A DNA stretch of 64,000 bases from Pseudomonas sp. GD04091 (lineage in GTDB: Bacteria > Pseudomonadota > Gammaproteobacteria > Pseudomonadales > Pseudomonadaceae). Where the stretch lies: NCBI RefSeq assembly GCF_029836165.1, contig NZ_JAOEBG010000005.1, positions 124,001 to 188,000 of the forward strand. Direction: 5' to 3'. The notes beneath the pieces are model-generated. The model did not search any database and was not told the DNA's origin. It saw nothing but the letters and a program-made list of their open reading frames with translations. Shown here in pieces: positions 7,612-16,154 of the stretch. Both the position numbers and the translations under genes were made by a program. The first letter of the stretch is position 1; every line of letters starts with the position of its first letter.

Positions 7612-8964
7612 ATGAAAGAACCCCCCTGCCTGGCTGCAAGATGCCTTGCTGGTTTTACGCTGCTTCTGACCCTGGCCTCATGCAGCTCGACAGCACCGCC
7701 TGGCCTGACGGCCACGTCTTCACCGATGCAGCTCGACGCGCGCGGCCGGCAGGCCGTCAGCGAGCTCAGGCGCTGGTACAACAGCACCACCGAGGACTGC
7801 GGCGGTCCGGACAAGCCTGCCTACCTGTGCAGCGGCATGGCCTTGCGCACCACCTCCAGCAGCCCGGATTTCCTGCCTTGGGAACCCACCGACGGCCAGC
7901 TTGAAAAAGGCAGCGTCGCCTTCTCCTGGGTGCGCCGGGACAACAACTTCGGCAATCCCTTCGGCAACCAGAACGGCCTGCTCCTGTACCCGCCCCAGGC
8001 GGTGCCGGCTGGTAAGATCGCCGATCTGAACGTGCTGTGCACGTTCCCGATCAATGCCAACACCAACCAGCGCCCGGCGTTGCACGGGTGCGGCCCGATC
8101 ACCGGTTTCGAAAGCACCACCGACACCTGCATGGCCCTGGGCATCGACACGGCGCAGCAATGGCTGGGCGCCTATCCGCAGGCGAACAACTACCGGGTGT
8201 GCGGCTGGGACCTGCGCCAACGGCCGGACGCCGCGGCCAGGTGGTTCCAGACCGCGATCCAGGCACGCGCGGGGATGTCCGAGGCACATTGGGCGATCAA
8301 CAACGAGGTGCTGTTGCCGGTATGGGCGAGGGGCAAGGGTGGCGAGCTTCCCGTGCACTCGTTCTTCTACGTCGAGGGCGAGCGCGAAGCGTTGGCCAAG
8401 GCGCAGTACAACCAGATCCGCTACGCGCAACGCTACCAGCAGTGGTTGCCTGTGGTGCGGGTGACGTTCCCGGCGCAAAAGACCGACGGCATGACCTTCA
8501 GCTACCTCCCTCAGGACCAGGCGGCGGGCCGTCCGACGCCTACGCCGTCCATCGACTTCGAGGACCAGGCCATCGGGCCGCGCAACCAGGTGACCAGCCA
8601 TGGCGTCGAGTTCAGGTTGGGCGCGCGTAACCGCGGTGTCAGTGACAAGCCGCACGAGAAGAGCGCAGGCCTGATCACGGGCAAGCACCTGGAGGCGGAC
8701 GCCTCGATCAGCTTCGTGCTGGAGGGCGCCGGGCGTCGGTTGGTGAGCTTCTCCTGGGGGTGCAACACCTACTGCTCGATGCAGACCGCCATCGGGCAGG
8801 ACCAGGTGGACCTGTACGAAGACGAATTGGGCGAGATGCACTATGGCAGGCAGGAATTCATCATCGACGGGCCCGAGGCATTCACCCTGAACATCGACAA
8901 TGAACACGACGGCAGCCTGCTGGTGCTGGACAACCTGAACGTGCGGGAACTGCCAGAAAAGTAA
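7612..8964 (+). CDS. Halovibrin (HvnA)-like secreted lipoprotein
   Basis: 450 residues from the ATG at 7612; the lipoprotein signal ends LASC-SS, which supports this start over the ATG at 7567. The N-terminal two thirds contain RRWYNSTTEDCGGPDKPAYL, CSGMALRTTS, WVRRDNNFGNPFGNQNGLLL and several paired cysteines; this pattern recalls Pseudomonas proteins annotated as halovibrin HvnA, which is a naming I recall and cannot verify. The last about 150 residues (IDFEDQAIGPRNQVTSHGVE ... LVSFSWGC ... DNLNVRELPEK) look like a beta-sandwich appendage. Vibrio halovibrins are secreted NAD-glycohydrolase/ADP-ribosyl enzymes; activity here is unproved. It is a separate transcription unit. Confidence 0.55.
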   Translation: MKEPPCLAARCLAGFTLLLTLASCSSTAPPGLTATSSPMQLDARGRQAVSELRRWYNSTTEDCGGPDKPAYLCSGMALRTTSSSPDFLPWEPTDGQLEKGSVAFSWVRRDNNFGNPFGNQNGLLLYPPQAVPAGKIADLNVLCTFPINANTNQRPALHGCGPITGFESTTDTCMALGIDTAQQWLGAYPQANNYRVCGWDLRQRPDAAARWFQTAIQARAGMSEAHWAINNEVLLPVWARGKGGELPVHSFFYVEGEREALAKAQYNQIRYAQRYQQWLPVVRVTFPAQKTDGMTFSYLPQDQAAGRPTPTPSIDFEDQAIGPRNQVTSHGVEFRLGARNRGVSDKPHEKSAGLITGKHLEADASISFVLEGAGRRLVSFSWGCNTYCSMQTAIGQDQVDLYEDELGEMHYGRQEFIIDGPEAFTLNIDNEHDGSLLVLDNLNVRELPEK

Positions 8965-8978
8965 TCGCCGTGCTGCGT

Positions 8979-9014
8979 GACGGGCTCATTCGCGACGGCG
9001 TCGCCGAGCCCGTC
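8979..9014. repeat. Long imperfect palindrome between operons
   Basis: GACGGGCTC (8979-8987) pairs with GAGCCCGTC (9006-9014), and the 18-base loop contains a second stem GCGAC-GGC-GTCGC. It sits 12 bases after the halovibrin-like stop and lacks a T-run, so it could act as a terminator or be a degenerate repeat. The rest of the gap to 9210 contains CTGGCCAACTGGCCAG and no promoter that I can name with confidence. Confidence 0.6.
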
Positions 9015-9209
9015 GCGACAGTCGCAGGCACACCCATCCTCCGCGGGCGCCGGGCATTGGAAGCCGCGCGCCCGGTCCCCGCTTCGCCGATGAACCTTTC
9101 ATGACAAAAGTTCGGTAGCAAAGCGCCATCTCTGTCAAAGCCATGAACACGGACAAGGCACCTGGCCAACTGGCCAGGCGCGCCGTCGGAGCACGCGGGG
9201 AGCGGGGCG

Positions 9210-9827
9210 ATGGGGACTATGGAACGCTACACGAAAGTGGGAATGCAGGAGCTCGACCAGCGTCTGGCGAAGATCGTCGAGGCGGCGCGCAAGCAACCAG
9301 TGTCGGTGTACCGCTACGGCGCGCCCTGGGTCTGGATCGTCTCCCAGGAAGACTGGCAGGGCGCGCTGCGCGAGGTGGCCAGCTGCGTGCCGCCGGGGCA
9401 CTCGCTGGCGCAGCTCAGGCCGCGCATCGAGGCGCTGCTGGACGAGCACCAGGCGGCGCTGACGCAGCTGGCCGAGCAGCAAGGCATGATCATCGCCCCC
9501 CACACCCTGATGCACGTGCTGTTGCTGCAGCTTCTCTACTCGGTGCCCAGCGAGAAGCAACTCTACGAACAGCTCAACTACAACCTGCTGTTTCGCTGGT
9601 TCGCCGGCCTGGAACTGAAGTCGCGGGTGTGGAACTTCAGCCTGTTCAGCCACGACCTTGGCGTGCTGCTGGGCAGCGCCATGGCGGTGTCGCTGCTGCA
9701 GCGCATGGTCGACGAGGTGCTGGGTGCCAGCCTGCAGGCGATGCCCGAGTTCAGCCTGAACCTGGCGCTGCTGCACAGCTGGCTGGCACGTCATCAAGGT
9801 CAGGGTTCGCCTGACCACCATCACTAG
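9210..9827 (+). CDS. PhdA-like protein: Phd/YefM-type N-terminus joined to a transposase N-terminal domain
   Basis: 205 residues. Residues about 8-48 (MQELDQRLAKIVEAARKQPV ... VSQEDW) resemble Phd/YefM antitoxins, which bind DNA and neutralise Doc/YoeB toxins. Residues about 95-165 (LLYSVPSEKQLYEQLNYNLL-FRWFAGLEL, then VWNFSLFSHDL) closely follow the DUF772 N-terminal domain of IS5/IS1182-type transposases (EQL-x-YNLLFRWFVGL). No catalytic DDE domain follows and no toxin gene is adjacent. From memory, P. aeruginosa PhdA (PA0691), described in biofilm and phage-lysis work, occupies the same position just before pdtB. An ATG at 9222 is an alternative start. Confidence 0.7.
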   Translation: MGTMERYTKVGMQELDQRLAKIVEAARKQPVSVYRYGAPWVWIVSQEDWQGALREVASCVPPGHSLAQLRPRIEALLDEHQAALTQLAEQQGMIIAPHTLMHVLLLQLLYSVPSEKQLYEQLNYNLLFRWFAGLELKSRVWNFSLFSHDLGVLLGSAMAVSLLQRMVDEVLGASLQAMPEFSLNLALLHSWLARHQGQGSPDHHH

Positions 9828-9863
9828 AAACCAATCGGATTACGGGCTCTGTAAGGGGGCGGT

Positions 9864-11444
9864 GTGGAGCATTTGTTCTTCAAGCGATGCGGCGTGGGCG
9901 CAGGGGCGCTGCTGTGCCTGTTGGCGGCCACGGTGGCCGCCGATGAGCCCGACCGTCGGGTCGAAATCAACGAGTACGTGGTGCGCGGCAATAGCTTGCT
10001 CGACGCCCAGGCCATCGAAGAGGCGGTATACCCGTACCTCGGTCCGGACAAGACCCTGGCCGATCTCGAGGGGGCCCGCGAGGCCCTGCAGAAAAGCTAC
10101 CAGGCCCGCGGCTACCAGTCGGTGTTCGTCGAACTGCCGGAGCAGAAGGTCGAGGGCGGCATCGTCTACCTGCAGGTGACCGAGACCAAGGTCGGCCGGG
10201 TGCGCGTGGTCGGCGCCAAGCACTACTCGCCGGTGGAAATCCGCGAGCAGGTGCCGGCGCTGGAAGAGGGCAAGGTGCCCGACTTCGCTAAGGTGCAGGA
10301 CGAACTGGCCACGCTCAACCGCACCCCGGGCCGTCAGGTCATGCCCCTGGTGCGCGAGGGCCGGCGCCCGGGGACCATGGATGTCGACCTGCAGGTCGAG
10401 GACAAGCAGCCCTGGACCTTGAGCCTGGGCCTGAACAACGACCACAGCGCCGACACCGAGAAACTGCGCAGCGTCGTCAGCCTGGGCTACAACAACCTCT
10501 GGCAGGCCGGCCACAGCGTGTCGCTGACCTGGTTCACGGCGCCCGAGGACCGCAACAACGCCGAGGTCTGGTCCGGTGCCTACGCCATGCCGCTGAGCGA
10601 GCGCTGGACCTTGCAATTCTCCGGCTACCAGTCCGACAGCGACGTGGCCACGGTCGGCGGCACCAACGTGCTGGGCAAGGGCCACTCGTACGGTGTGTCG
10701 GCCATCTACAACCTGCCGGGCGTCGGTGCCTGGGCCCATGCCTTGTCCATGGGCGTGGATTTCAAGGACTTCGACGAGCAGGTCGGCCTGGGCGGCAGCC
10801 GCGACAAGGTCCCGCTCAAGTACGCACCGATCACCCTGGGCTACAACGGCTATCGCTTCACCGAACAGGACCAGCTGACCCTTGGCCTGAGCCTGGTGGC
10901 GGGCACCCGCAGCCTGTTCGGTTACGGCAGCGACGATCAGGCGTTCGACTACAAGCGCTACCGCGCCGATTCGAGCTTCGCCGCAGTCAAGGGCGACGCC
11001 AGCTACACCTTCGACTTCGCCGGCACCTGGCAAAGCGCCTCGAAGCTGGCCTTCCAGCTGGCCTCCGGCCCGCTGGTGTCGAACGAGCAATTCGCCGCTG
11101 GCGGCGCCACGTCGGTGCGCGGCTACCTGGCGGCGGAGAGGACCGGCGACGATGGCGCGCTGTTCTCCCAGGAGCTGCGCACGCCGTCCCTGGGCCGCTA
11201 TGTCGGCAGCTACATCAGCGACTGGCGCTTCTACCTGTTCGCCGAAGGCGCGCAGCTGCGCCTGCAGGATGCCCTGCCGGAGCAGGACGACAGCTACAGC
11301 CTGGCCAGTGTCGGCATCGGCACCCGCGCCACCCTCAACGACTGGCTGTCCGGCAGCCTCGACTGGGCCGTGCCGCTCAAGGACGGCCCCAACACCGACA
11401 AGAACGATTCCCGTGTGCACTTCAGCGTGCAGGCGACCTTCTGA
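9864..11444 (+). CDS. Two-partner secretion transporter TpsB (PdtB/ShlB-like)
   Basis: 526 residues from a GTG start preceded by AAGGGGG. A signal peptide ends near TVAA; POTRA_2 domain at about 30-110 (INEYVVRGNSLLDAQAIEEA), second POTRA about 110-190 (GRVRVVGAKHYSPVEIREQV), then a 16-strand barrel whose conserved loop-6 motif is SVRGYL. The C-terminus ends in Phe (VQATF), the BAM signal. TpsB proteins secrete one large TpsA exoprotein, but no TpsA gene lies in the window. The operon continues with ExbB/ExbD/TonB-like proteins, matching the recalled P. aeruginosa pdtB-exbB2-exbD2 order. Confidence 0.88.
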   Translation: MEHLFFKRCGVGAGALLCLLAATVAADEPDRRVEINEYVVRGNSLLDAQAIEEAVYPYLGPDKTLADLEGAREALQKSYQARGYQSVFVELPEQKVEGGIVYLQVTETKVGRVRVVGAKHYSPVEIREQVPALEEGKVPDFAKVQDELATLNRTPGRQVMPLVREGRRPGTMDVDLQVEDKQPWTLSLGLNNDHSADTEKLRSVVSLGYNNLWQAGHSVSLTWFTAPEDRNNAEVWSGAYAMPLSERWTLQFSGYQSDSDVATVGGTNVLGKGHSYGVSAIYNLPGVGAWAHALSMGVDFKDFDEQVGLGGSRDKVPLKYAPITLGYNGYRFTEQDQLTLGLSLVAGTRSLFGYGSDDQAFDYKRYRADSSFAAVKGDASYTFDFAGTWQSASKLAFQLASGPLVSNEQFAAGGATSVRGYLAAERTGDDGALFSQELRTPSLGRYVGSYISDWRFYLFAEGAQLRLQDALPEQDDSYSLASVGIGTRATLNDWLSGSLDWAVPLKDGPNTDKNDSRVHFSVQATF

Positions 11445-11476
11445 CTCACTGACCGGCATCGACCTGGAGACCTCTC

Positions 11477-13282
11477 ATGCAACGCCTGATATTGACCCTG
11501 CTGCTCTGTCTGGGCTTCGCCCTGCCGGGCAGCGCCAGTGCCTGGTGGCAGGACGACTGGATGTACCGCAAGCAGATCGCCGTGGACACCACGCCCCAGG
11601 GCGCCGGCCTGACCCAGCCGTTGGGCCGCACCGCGCTGCTGGTGCGCCTGCACACCGGCAACTTCAGCTTCGACGGCGTCAGCGAGACCGGGGCGGATAT
11701 CCGTTTCGTCAGCGCCGACGACAAGACCGTGCTCAACCACCATGTCGAGCAGTTCGACCCGCTGATGGGCATGGCGCTGATCTGGGTGGACGTGCCACGC
11801 ATCGAGGCCGGTCAGCGTCAGGATCTGTGGATGTACTACGGCAACCCGAAGGCCCAGGCCCCCGCCGGGCAGCCCGCCTTCGACGCCGACTACACCGCGC
11901 TGTACCACTTCGACGGCGCCACCGTGCGTGATGACAGCCCCTACGGCAATCAGTTGCAGGGGCCGACGGTCAGCGTCGATGGTGTGATCGGCCGGGCCAT
12001 CCAGCTCGGCGGCCAGGCACTGCAACTGCCGGCCAGCGCCTCGCTGCAGTTGCCGGCTGGCGCCGCCTTCACCTTCAGCGTCTGGTTGCGCCAGGACCAG
12101 GCCGTGGGCGACCAGCTGCTGCTGGCCCGTCGCGAGTCTGGCCACAGCCTGCTGCTGGGCTTGGCCCAGGGCGTGCCCTTCGTCGAGGTCGATGGCCAGC
12201 GCGCCAATGCCAACCAGGCCGTGACCGCCGGTCAATGGCAGCACCTGGCGCTGGTGGGCGAGGGCGGCAACCTGAACCTGCTGCTCGAAGGTCAGGCGGT
12301 GGCCCGTCTGGCCGCCAGCCCGGCGGCCTTCAGCGGTGCGCTCGGCATCGGTGGCGACCTGCCGCCGGCCGAGGGCGAGCCGGCCAGCGGCTTCGCCCCG
12401 TTCGTCGGTGCCCTGGACGAATTGCGCGTCTCCCGGGTCGCCCGCAGTCAGGCCAGCCTGCAGGCCGATGTGCTGGCCCAGGGCGCCGAATCGCGCCTGG
12501 TGGCATATGGCGTTGACGAAGAGCAGTCGGGCTTCGGCTTCGGCGGCCTGGGCTTCCTGCTCAAGGCAGTGCCGGTGGATGCCTGGGTGATCATCGCCAT
12601 CCTGGTGCTGATGATGGTGCAGTCGTGGGTGATCATGCTGCGCAAGCAGCGCACCCTGAACCGGGTGACCGCCGCCAATACCCGCTTCCGCGAACAGTTC
12701 GCCACGGTGGGCACGCGCCTGGAGCAGTTCGCCGACGAGCAAACGCTGCACGAGCGCCTGAACGACTCGCCGCTGTGGCGCCTGTATCTGGTGGCGGTGC
12801 AGGAGATCCGCACCCGTCGGGCACAGGGCGCCGACACCACCGCGGTGTCCGCCGCCACCATCGAGGCCATCCGCTGCTCCATGGATGGCGTGCGCACCCG
12901 CGAGAACCAGGCGCTGTCGGCGAAGCTCTCGACCCTGTCCAACGCCATCGCCGGGGGGCCCTACATTGGCCTGCTGGGCACCGTGCTGGGGATCATGGTG
13001 GTGTTTCTCGGCACCGCCATGGCCGGTGACGTGAACATCAATGCCATCGCCCCGGGCATGGCCGCCGCGCTACTGGCCACCGCCATGGGCCTGTTCGTCG
13101 CCATCCCCGCGCTGTTCGGCTACAACCGCCTGACCACCCGCAACCGCGAGGTCAGCGCCGACATGCGGGTGTTCGTCGACGAGTTCATCACCCGACTGGC
13201 CGAGCTGCATGGCGAGGGCCAGGCCGGTGAAGTGGCGCAGCGCCCGGCCGGGCGCAGTGTCAACCCGTCGGTTCCGGCGTGA
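11477..13282 (+). CDS. DUF2341-LamG-ExbB fusion proton-channel protein
   Basis: 601 residues. A signal peptide ends SASA; residues about 22-125 are a DUF2341-like domain (WWQDDWMYRKQIAVD ... DLWMYYGNP); about 130-340 a LamG/concanavalin-like domain (YHFDGATVRDDSPYGN ... FVGALDELRVSRVAR). One membrane helix at about 364-384 leads into an ExbB/TolQ/MotA domain with helices near 510-530 and 550-575 (GGPYIGLLGTVLGIMVVFLG, MAAALLATAMGLFVAIPALF). ExbB with ExbD forms a proton-driven motor for TonB-type energy transfer. The large periplasmic carbohydrate-binding-like extension is unusual and could sense wall or surface polymers. It is 33 bases after the TpsB stop. Confidence 0.85.
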   Translation: MQRLILTLLLCLGFALPGSASAWWQDDWMYRKQIAVDTTPQGAGLTQPLGRTALLVRLHTGNFSFDGVSETGADIRFVSADDKTVLNHHVEQFDPLMGMALIWVDVPRIEAGQRQDLWMYYGNPKAQAPAGQPAFDADYTALYHFDGATVRDDSPYGNQLQGPTVSVDGVIGRAIQLGGQALQLPASASLQLPAGAAFTFSVWLRQDQAVGDQLLLARRESGHSLLLGLAQGVPFVEVDGQRANANQAVTAGQWQHLALVGEGGNLNLLLEGQAVARLAASPAAFSGALGIGGDLPPAEGEPASGFAPFVGALDELRVSRVARSQASLQADVLAQGAESRLVAYGVDEEQSGFGFGGLGFLLKAVPVDAWVIIAILVLMMVQSWVIMLRKQRTLNRVTAANTRFREQFATVGTRLEQFADEQTLHERLNDSPLWRLYLVAVQEIRTRRAQGADTTAVSAATIEAIRCSMDGVRTRENQALSAKLSTLSNAIAGGPYIGLLGTVLGIMVVFLGTAMAGDVNINAIAPGMAAALLATAMGLFVAIPALFGYNRLTTRNREVSADMRVFVDEFITRLAELHGEGQAGEVAQRPAGRSVNPSVPA

Positions 13283-13292
13283 GGGCGCGGCC

Positions 13293-13718
13293 ATGGCATC
13301 CGTGAACAACGCCCATGACGATGAAGCCGACGCCGCGGTGGACAGCATCAACATCACCCCACTGGTGGACGTGCTGATGGTGGTGCTGGTGATGTTCATC
13401 CTCACCGCCACCGCCCAGGTCTCCGGCATCCAGGTACAGCTGCCCAAGGCCAGCGCCTCGGTGTCGCTGGCCCAGCCCAAGACCAAGGCGATCTCGATCA
13501 ACGATGCCGGGCAGGTGTTTCTCGACGCCTACCCGGTGACCCTGCAGGAGCTGGAGGACCGCCTGCGCAGCGAGAAGGCGCGCAACCCGGACTTCCCGCT
13601 GATCGTGCGCGGCGATGCCGGCGTGCAGTACCAGAAGGTGGTCGAGGTGCTCGACCTGCTGCGCCGTCTCGAACTGGCCCAGGTCGGGCTGGTCACCGGC
13701 AAGCCGAACCAGGGATGA
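13293..13718 (+). CDS. ExbD/TolR family protein
   Basis: 141 residues from the ATG at 13293, ten bases after the ExbB stop. INITPLVDVLMVVLVMFILT is the ExbD/TolR membrane helix with the essential Asp that carries protons; the periplasmic domain has VQLPKASAS and LIVRGDAGVQYQKVVEVLDL, the usual ExbD ending. It should pair with the ExbB fusion upstream to energise the TonB-like protein encoded next. The stop overlaps the next ATG. Confidence 0.92.
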   Translation: MASVNNAHDDEADAAVDSINITPLVDVLMVVLVMFILTATAQVSGIQVQLPKASASVSLAQPKTKAISINDAGQVFLDAYPVTLQELEDRLRSEKARNPDFPLIVRGDAGVQYQKVVEVLDLLRRLELAQVGLVTGKPNQG

Positions 13719-14401
13719 GGGCGGGCATGGAACGTAAAGCCAACCCCCGCCAGCTGCTGACCTGGGCCGTGCTCGCCGTGATCGGCGCGGGCCTGGCCTG
13801 GCTGCTGTGGCAGTGGGCCAACGACATGGCCGGGGTGCGCCGCGAGGCGCCCAAGGTGCCAGCGATCATTCCGCTGCCGCCACCTCCGCCGCCGCCGCCA
13901 CCGGAGCCGCCCAAGGCGCCCGAACCGCCGGTCGAGGAGAAGCTCGTCGAGCCCGAACCCGTGCCCGAGGCCGAAGAAGTCAAGCCCGCCGAGGACGCTC
14001 CGGACCCGGCCCAGGACCTGGCCGAGCCGATGCAGATGGACGGTGACGCGCAGTCCGGCAACGACAGCTTCAACGTCGGCGCCGGCAAGGGCGGCGGCAT
14101 GGCCGGTGGCGGCGGTGGTGGCCTGGGCAGTGGCACCTACAGCCAGTACCTGGCCTACGCCTTCCAGCGCCTGCTGCGCGACAACCCTGAGCTGCGCAAC
14201 CTGGTGTTCAACCTGCAGGCCGAGATCTGGCTCAGCGCCGCTGGGGAGATCACCCGGGTCGAGCTGCTGCGCGGCAGCGGCGAGCCCGAGGTCGACGCCC
14301 AGGTGGTCGCCGCCTTGCGCGCGGCACCGGCCCTCGACCAGCGCCCACCCGCCAGCCTCACCTTGCCGGTGAAGATCGCCCTGCAAGGGCGCCGGCCATG
14401 A
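13715..14401 (+). CDS. TonB-like energy-transducing protein
   Basis: 228 residues. One N-terminal helix (about 15-33, WAVLAVIGAGLAWLLWQW), a long Pro/Glu/Lys-rich stretch (about 48-105, with a run of ten prolines) that can span the periplasm, a Gly-rich hinge, and a C-terminal domain (about 145-228: LNLQAEIWL-type strand, GEITRVELLRGSGEPEVDAQ) typical of TonB_C proteins. No TonB-dependent receptor is encoded nearby, so its outer-membrane partner may be the TpsB or the porin in this operon, which is inference. An internal ATG at 13727 is an alternative start. Confidence 0.8.
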   Translation: MRAGMERKANPRQLLTWAVLAVIGAGLAWLLWQWANDMAGVRREAPKVPAIIPLPPPPPPPPPEPPKAPEPPVEEKLVEPEPVPEAEEVKPAEDAPDPAQDLAEPMQMDGDAQSGNDSFNVGAGKGGGMAGGGGGGLGSGTYSQYLAYAFQRLLRDNPELRNLVFNLQAEIWLSAAGEITRVELLRGSGEPEVDAQVVAALRAAPALDQRPPASLTLPVKIALQGRRP

Positions 14402-14439
14402 ACAACGAAGCACGACCGACCTACAGGAGTTGCAAACCC

Positions 14440-16140
14440 ATGAAGTGCCCAGTGAACCGATTGACCCTGGCGCTCGGCCTGCTGGCCGCCGCCACCGCGG
14501 TCGGTCCGGCCGTCGCCCAGGCTTCGCCGTCGGAGAACGCGACCGTCAACCTGATCCGCCTGCTGGTGGAGCAGGGCGTGCTCAAGCAGGACAAGGCCGA
14601 TGCGCTGATTGCCCAGGCCGAGCGCGAGGCCCGGGACGCCCGGGCCGCGAGCAGCGCCGCGCCGATCGTCGCCCAGGCCCCGGCGGCCAACGGTGAAGTG
14701 CGCGTGCAGTACGTGCCGGCGATCGTCCGCCAGCAGATTCGCGACGAAATCAAGGCCGAGGTGATGAGCACCGCCAAGCAGGAAAACTGGGCCGCGCCCA
14801 ACACCTTCCCCGACTGGGCCTCGCGCATCAGTTTCGACGGCGATGTGCGCCTGCGCGGCGAGTCGCGCTCCTACGCCGATGGCAACAGCAACGAGATCGT
14901 CGACTTCGCCAAGCTCAACGACAAGGGGCCCTACGACGTCAACCCCAACAGCAGTTCGAGCCTGCCGCCGCTGCTCAACACCCGCGAGGATCGCGACAGC
15001 ATCCTGCGCCTGCGCGCCCGCTTCGGGCTCAAGGCGCAACTGGCCGAGGACTGGGTGGCCGGCATCCGTGTCGCCACCGGCTCCAACAACAATCCGGTGT
15101 CGACCACCCAGAACCTGGGCGGTGGTTTCGGCAAGAAGGACCTGTGGCTCGACCAGGGCTACATCAGCTGGAGCCCGAGCGAGCGCCTGACCCTGACCGG
15201 TGGCCGTATCGCCAATCCGTTCATGTCCACCGACATCCTGTATTCCCACGACCTCAACTTCGACGGCGTGGCGGCGCTGTTCGACCAGCCGGTCAACCGC
15301 GACCTCAGCCTGTTCGGCACGGTGGGCGCGTTCCCGGTGCAGTACAGCGACGACAGCGCCAGCAGCAACGGCTTCGACAAGGAAGACAGCGAGAACAAGT
15401 GGCTGTACGGCGCCCAGCTCGGTGCCAAGTGGGCGATCAACGACCACCACCGGCTCAAGGGCGCGGCAGCCTACTACCGCTTCGACGATATCGCCGGCTC
15501 GCGCTCCAGCCCCTGCGCCCCCTGGGATGGTCAGCCCGCCTGCGACACCGACGAGACCCGGCCGACCTTCATGCAGAAGGGCAACACGGTGTTCCTGCTG
15601 CGTGACATCACGCCCAACCCGGCCAACCCGACCGCGACCGCGCAGCCACAGTTCGTCGGCATCGCCTCGGAGTTCGAACTGCTCGACCTGAACCTGGTCT
15701 GGGACGCCGACCTGCCGCATGACTTCAAGCTGCGCAGCCAGGTCGACTACGTGCACAACCTGGCCTACGACGAAGGCGACATGCGCAAGCGCTCCGCCGG
15801 CCAGCTGGCCAACAACGTCGACGAGAACGGCAACATCAAGAGCGGTGGCGACGCCTGGATGTTCCAGTTCACCCTGGGCAACGCCCTGGACATGCGCAAG
15901 GCCGGCGACTGGAACCTGTTCGCCGGCTACAAGCGCATCGAGCCCGACGCCTTGCCCGACGGTTTCAACGACTCGAGCTTCCACCTCGGCGGCACCAACG
16001 CCAAAGGCTATTTCCTGGGTGGCAACTACGGTCTGGCCAACAACGTCTACGCTACAGCGCGTTGGTTGAGCAGCGAAGCGGTCTACGGCGCGCCGTTTGA
16101 TATCGATGTGCTACAACTTGAAGTCAACACGCGGTTCTAG
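14440..16140 (+). CDS. Putative outer-membrane porin
   Basis: 566 residues from the ATG at 14440, chosen because AGGAG lies 10 bases upstream and a signal peptide (LALGLLAAATAVGPAVAQA) follows at once; the longer frame from 14398 lacks both. After the signal comes a helical segment (NLIRLLVEQGVLKQDKADAL IAQAEREAR) found at the N-terminus of the putative porin family, then a long barrel with many alternating aromatic strands (RISFDGDVRLRGESRSY, WLDQGYISWSPSERLTLTGG) and a C-terminal Phe-type signal (VNTRF). The substrate cannot be told from sequence. Confidence 0.8.
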   Translation: MKCPVNRLTLALGLLAAATAVGPAVAQASPSENATVNLIRLLVEQGVLKQDKADALIAQAEREARDARAASSAAPIVAQAPAANGEVRVQYVPAIVRQQIRDEIKAEVMSTAKQENWAAPNTFPDWASRISFDGDVRLRGESRSYADGNSNEIVDFAKLNDKGPYDVNPNSSSSLPPLLNTREDRDSILRLRARFGLKAQLAEDWVAGIRVATGSNNNPVSTTQNLGGGFGKKDLWLDQGYISWSPSERLTLTGGRIANPFMSTDILYSHDLNFDGVAALFDQPVNRDLSLFGTVGAFPVQYSDDSASSNGFDKEDSENKWLYGAQLGAKWAINDHHRLKGAAAYYRFDDIAGSRSSPCAPWDGQPACDTDETRPTFMQKGNTVFLLRDITPNPANPTATAQPQFVGIASEFELLDLNLVWDADLPHDFKLRSQVDYVHNLAYDEGDMRKRSAGQLANNVDENGNIKSGGDAWMFQFTLGNALDMRKAGDWNLFAGYKRIEPDALPDGFNDSSFHLGGTNAKGYFLGGNYGLANNVYATARWLSSEAVYGAPFDIDVLQLEVNTRF

Positions 16141-16154
16141 GGAAGGAGCACCTC

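Noticed and set aside
8965..9209. Pho box or ECF sigma promoter ahead of the PhdA/TpsB operon, as expected from the recalled phosphate control of Pdt
   Set aside because: TTTCATGACAAAAG-like bases are present but do not form two properly spaced Pho half-sites.
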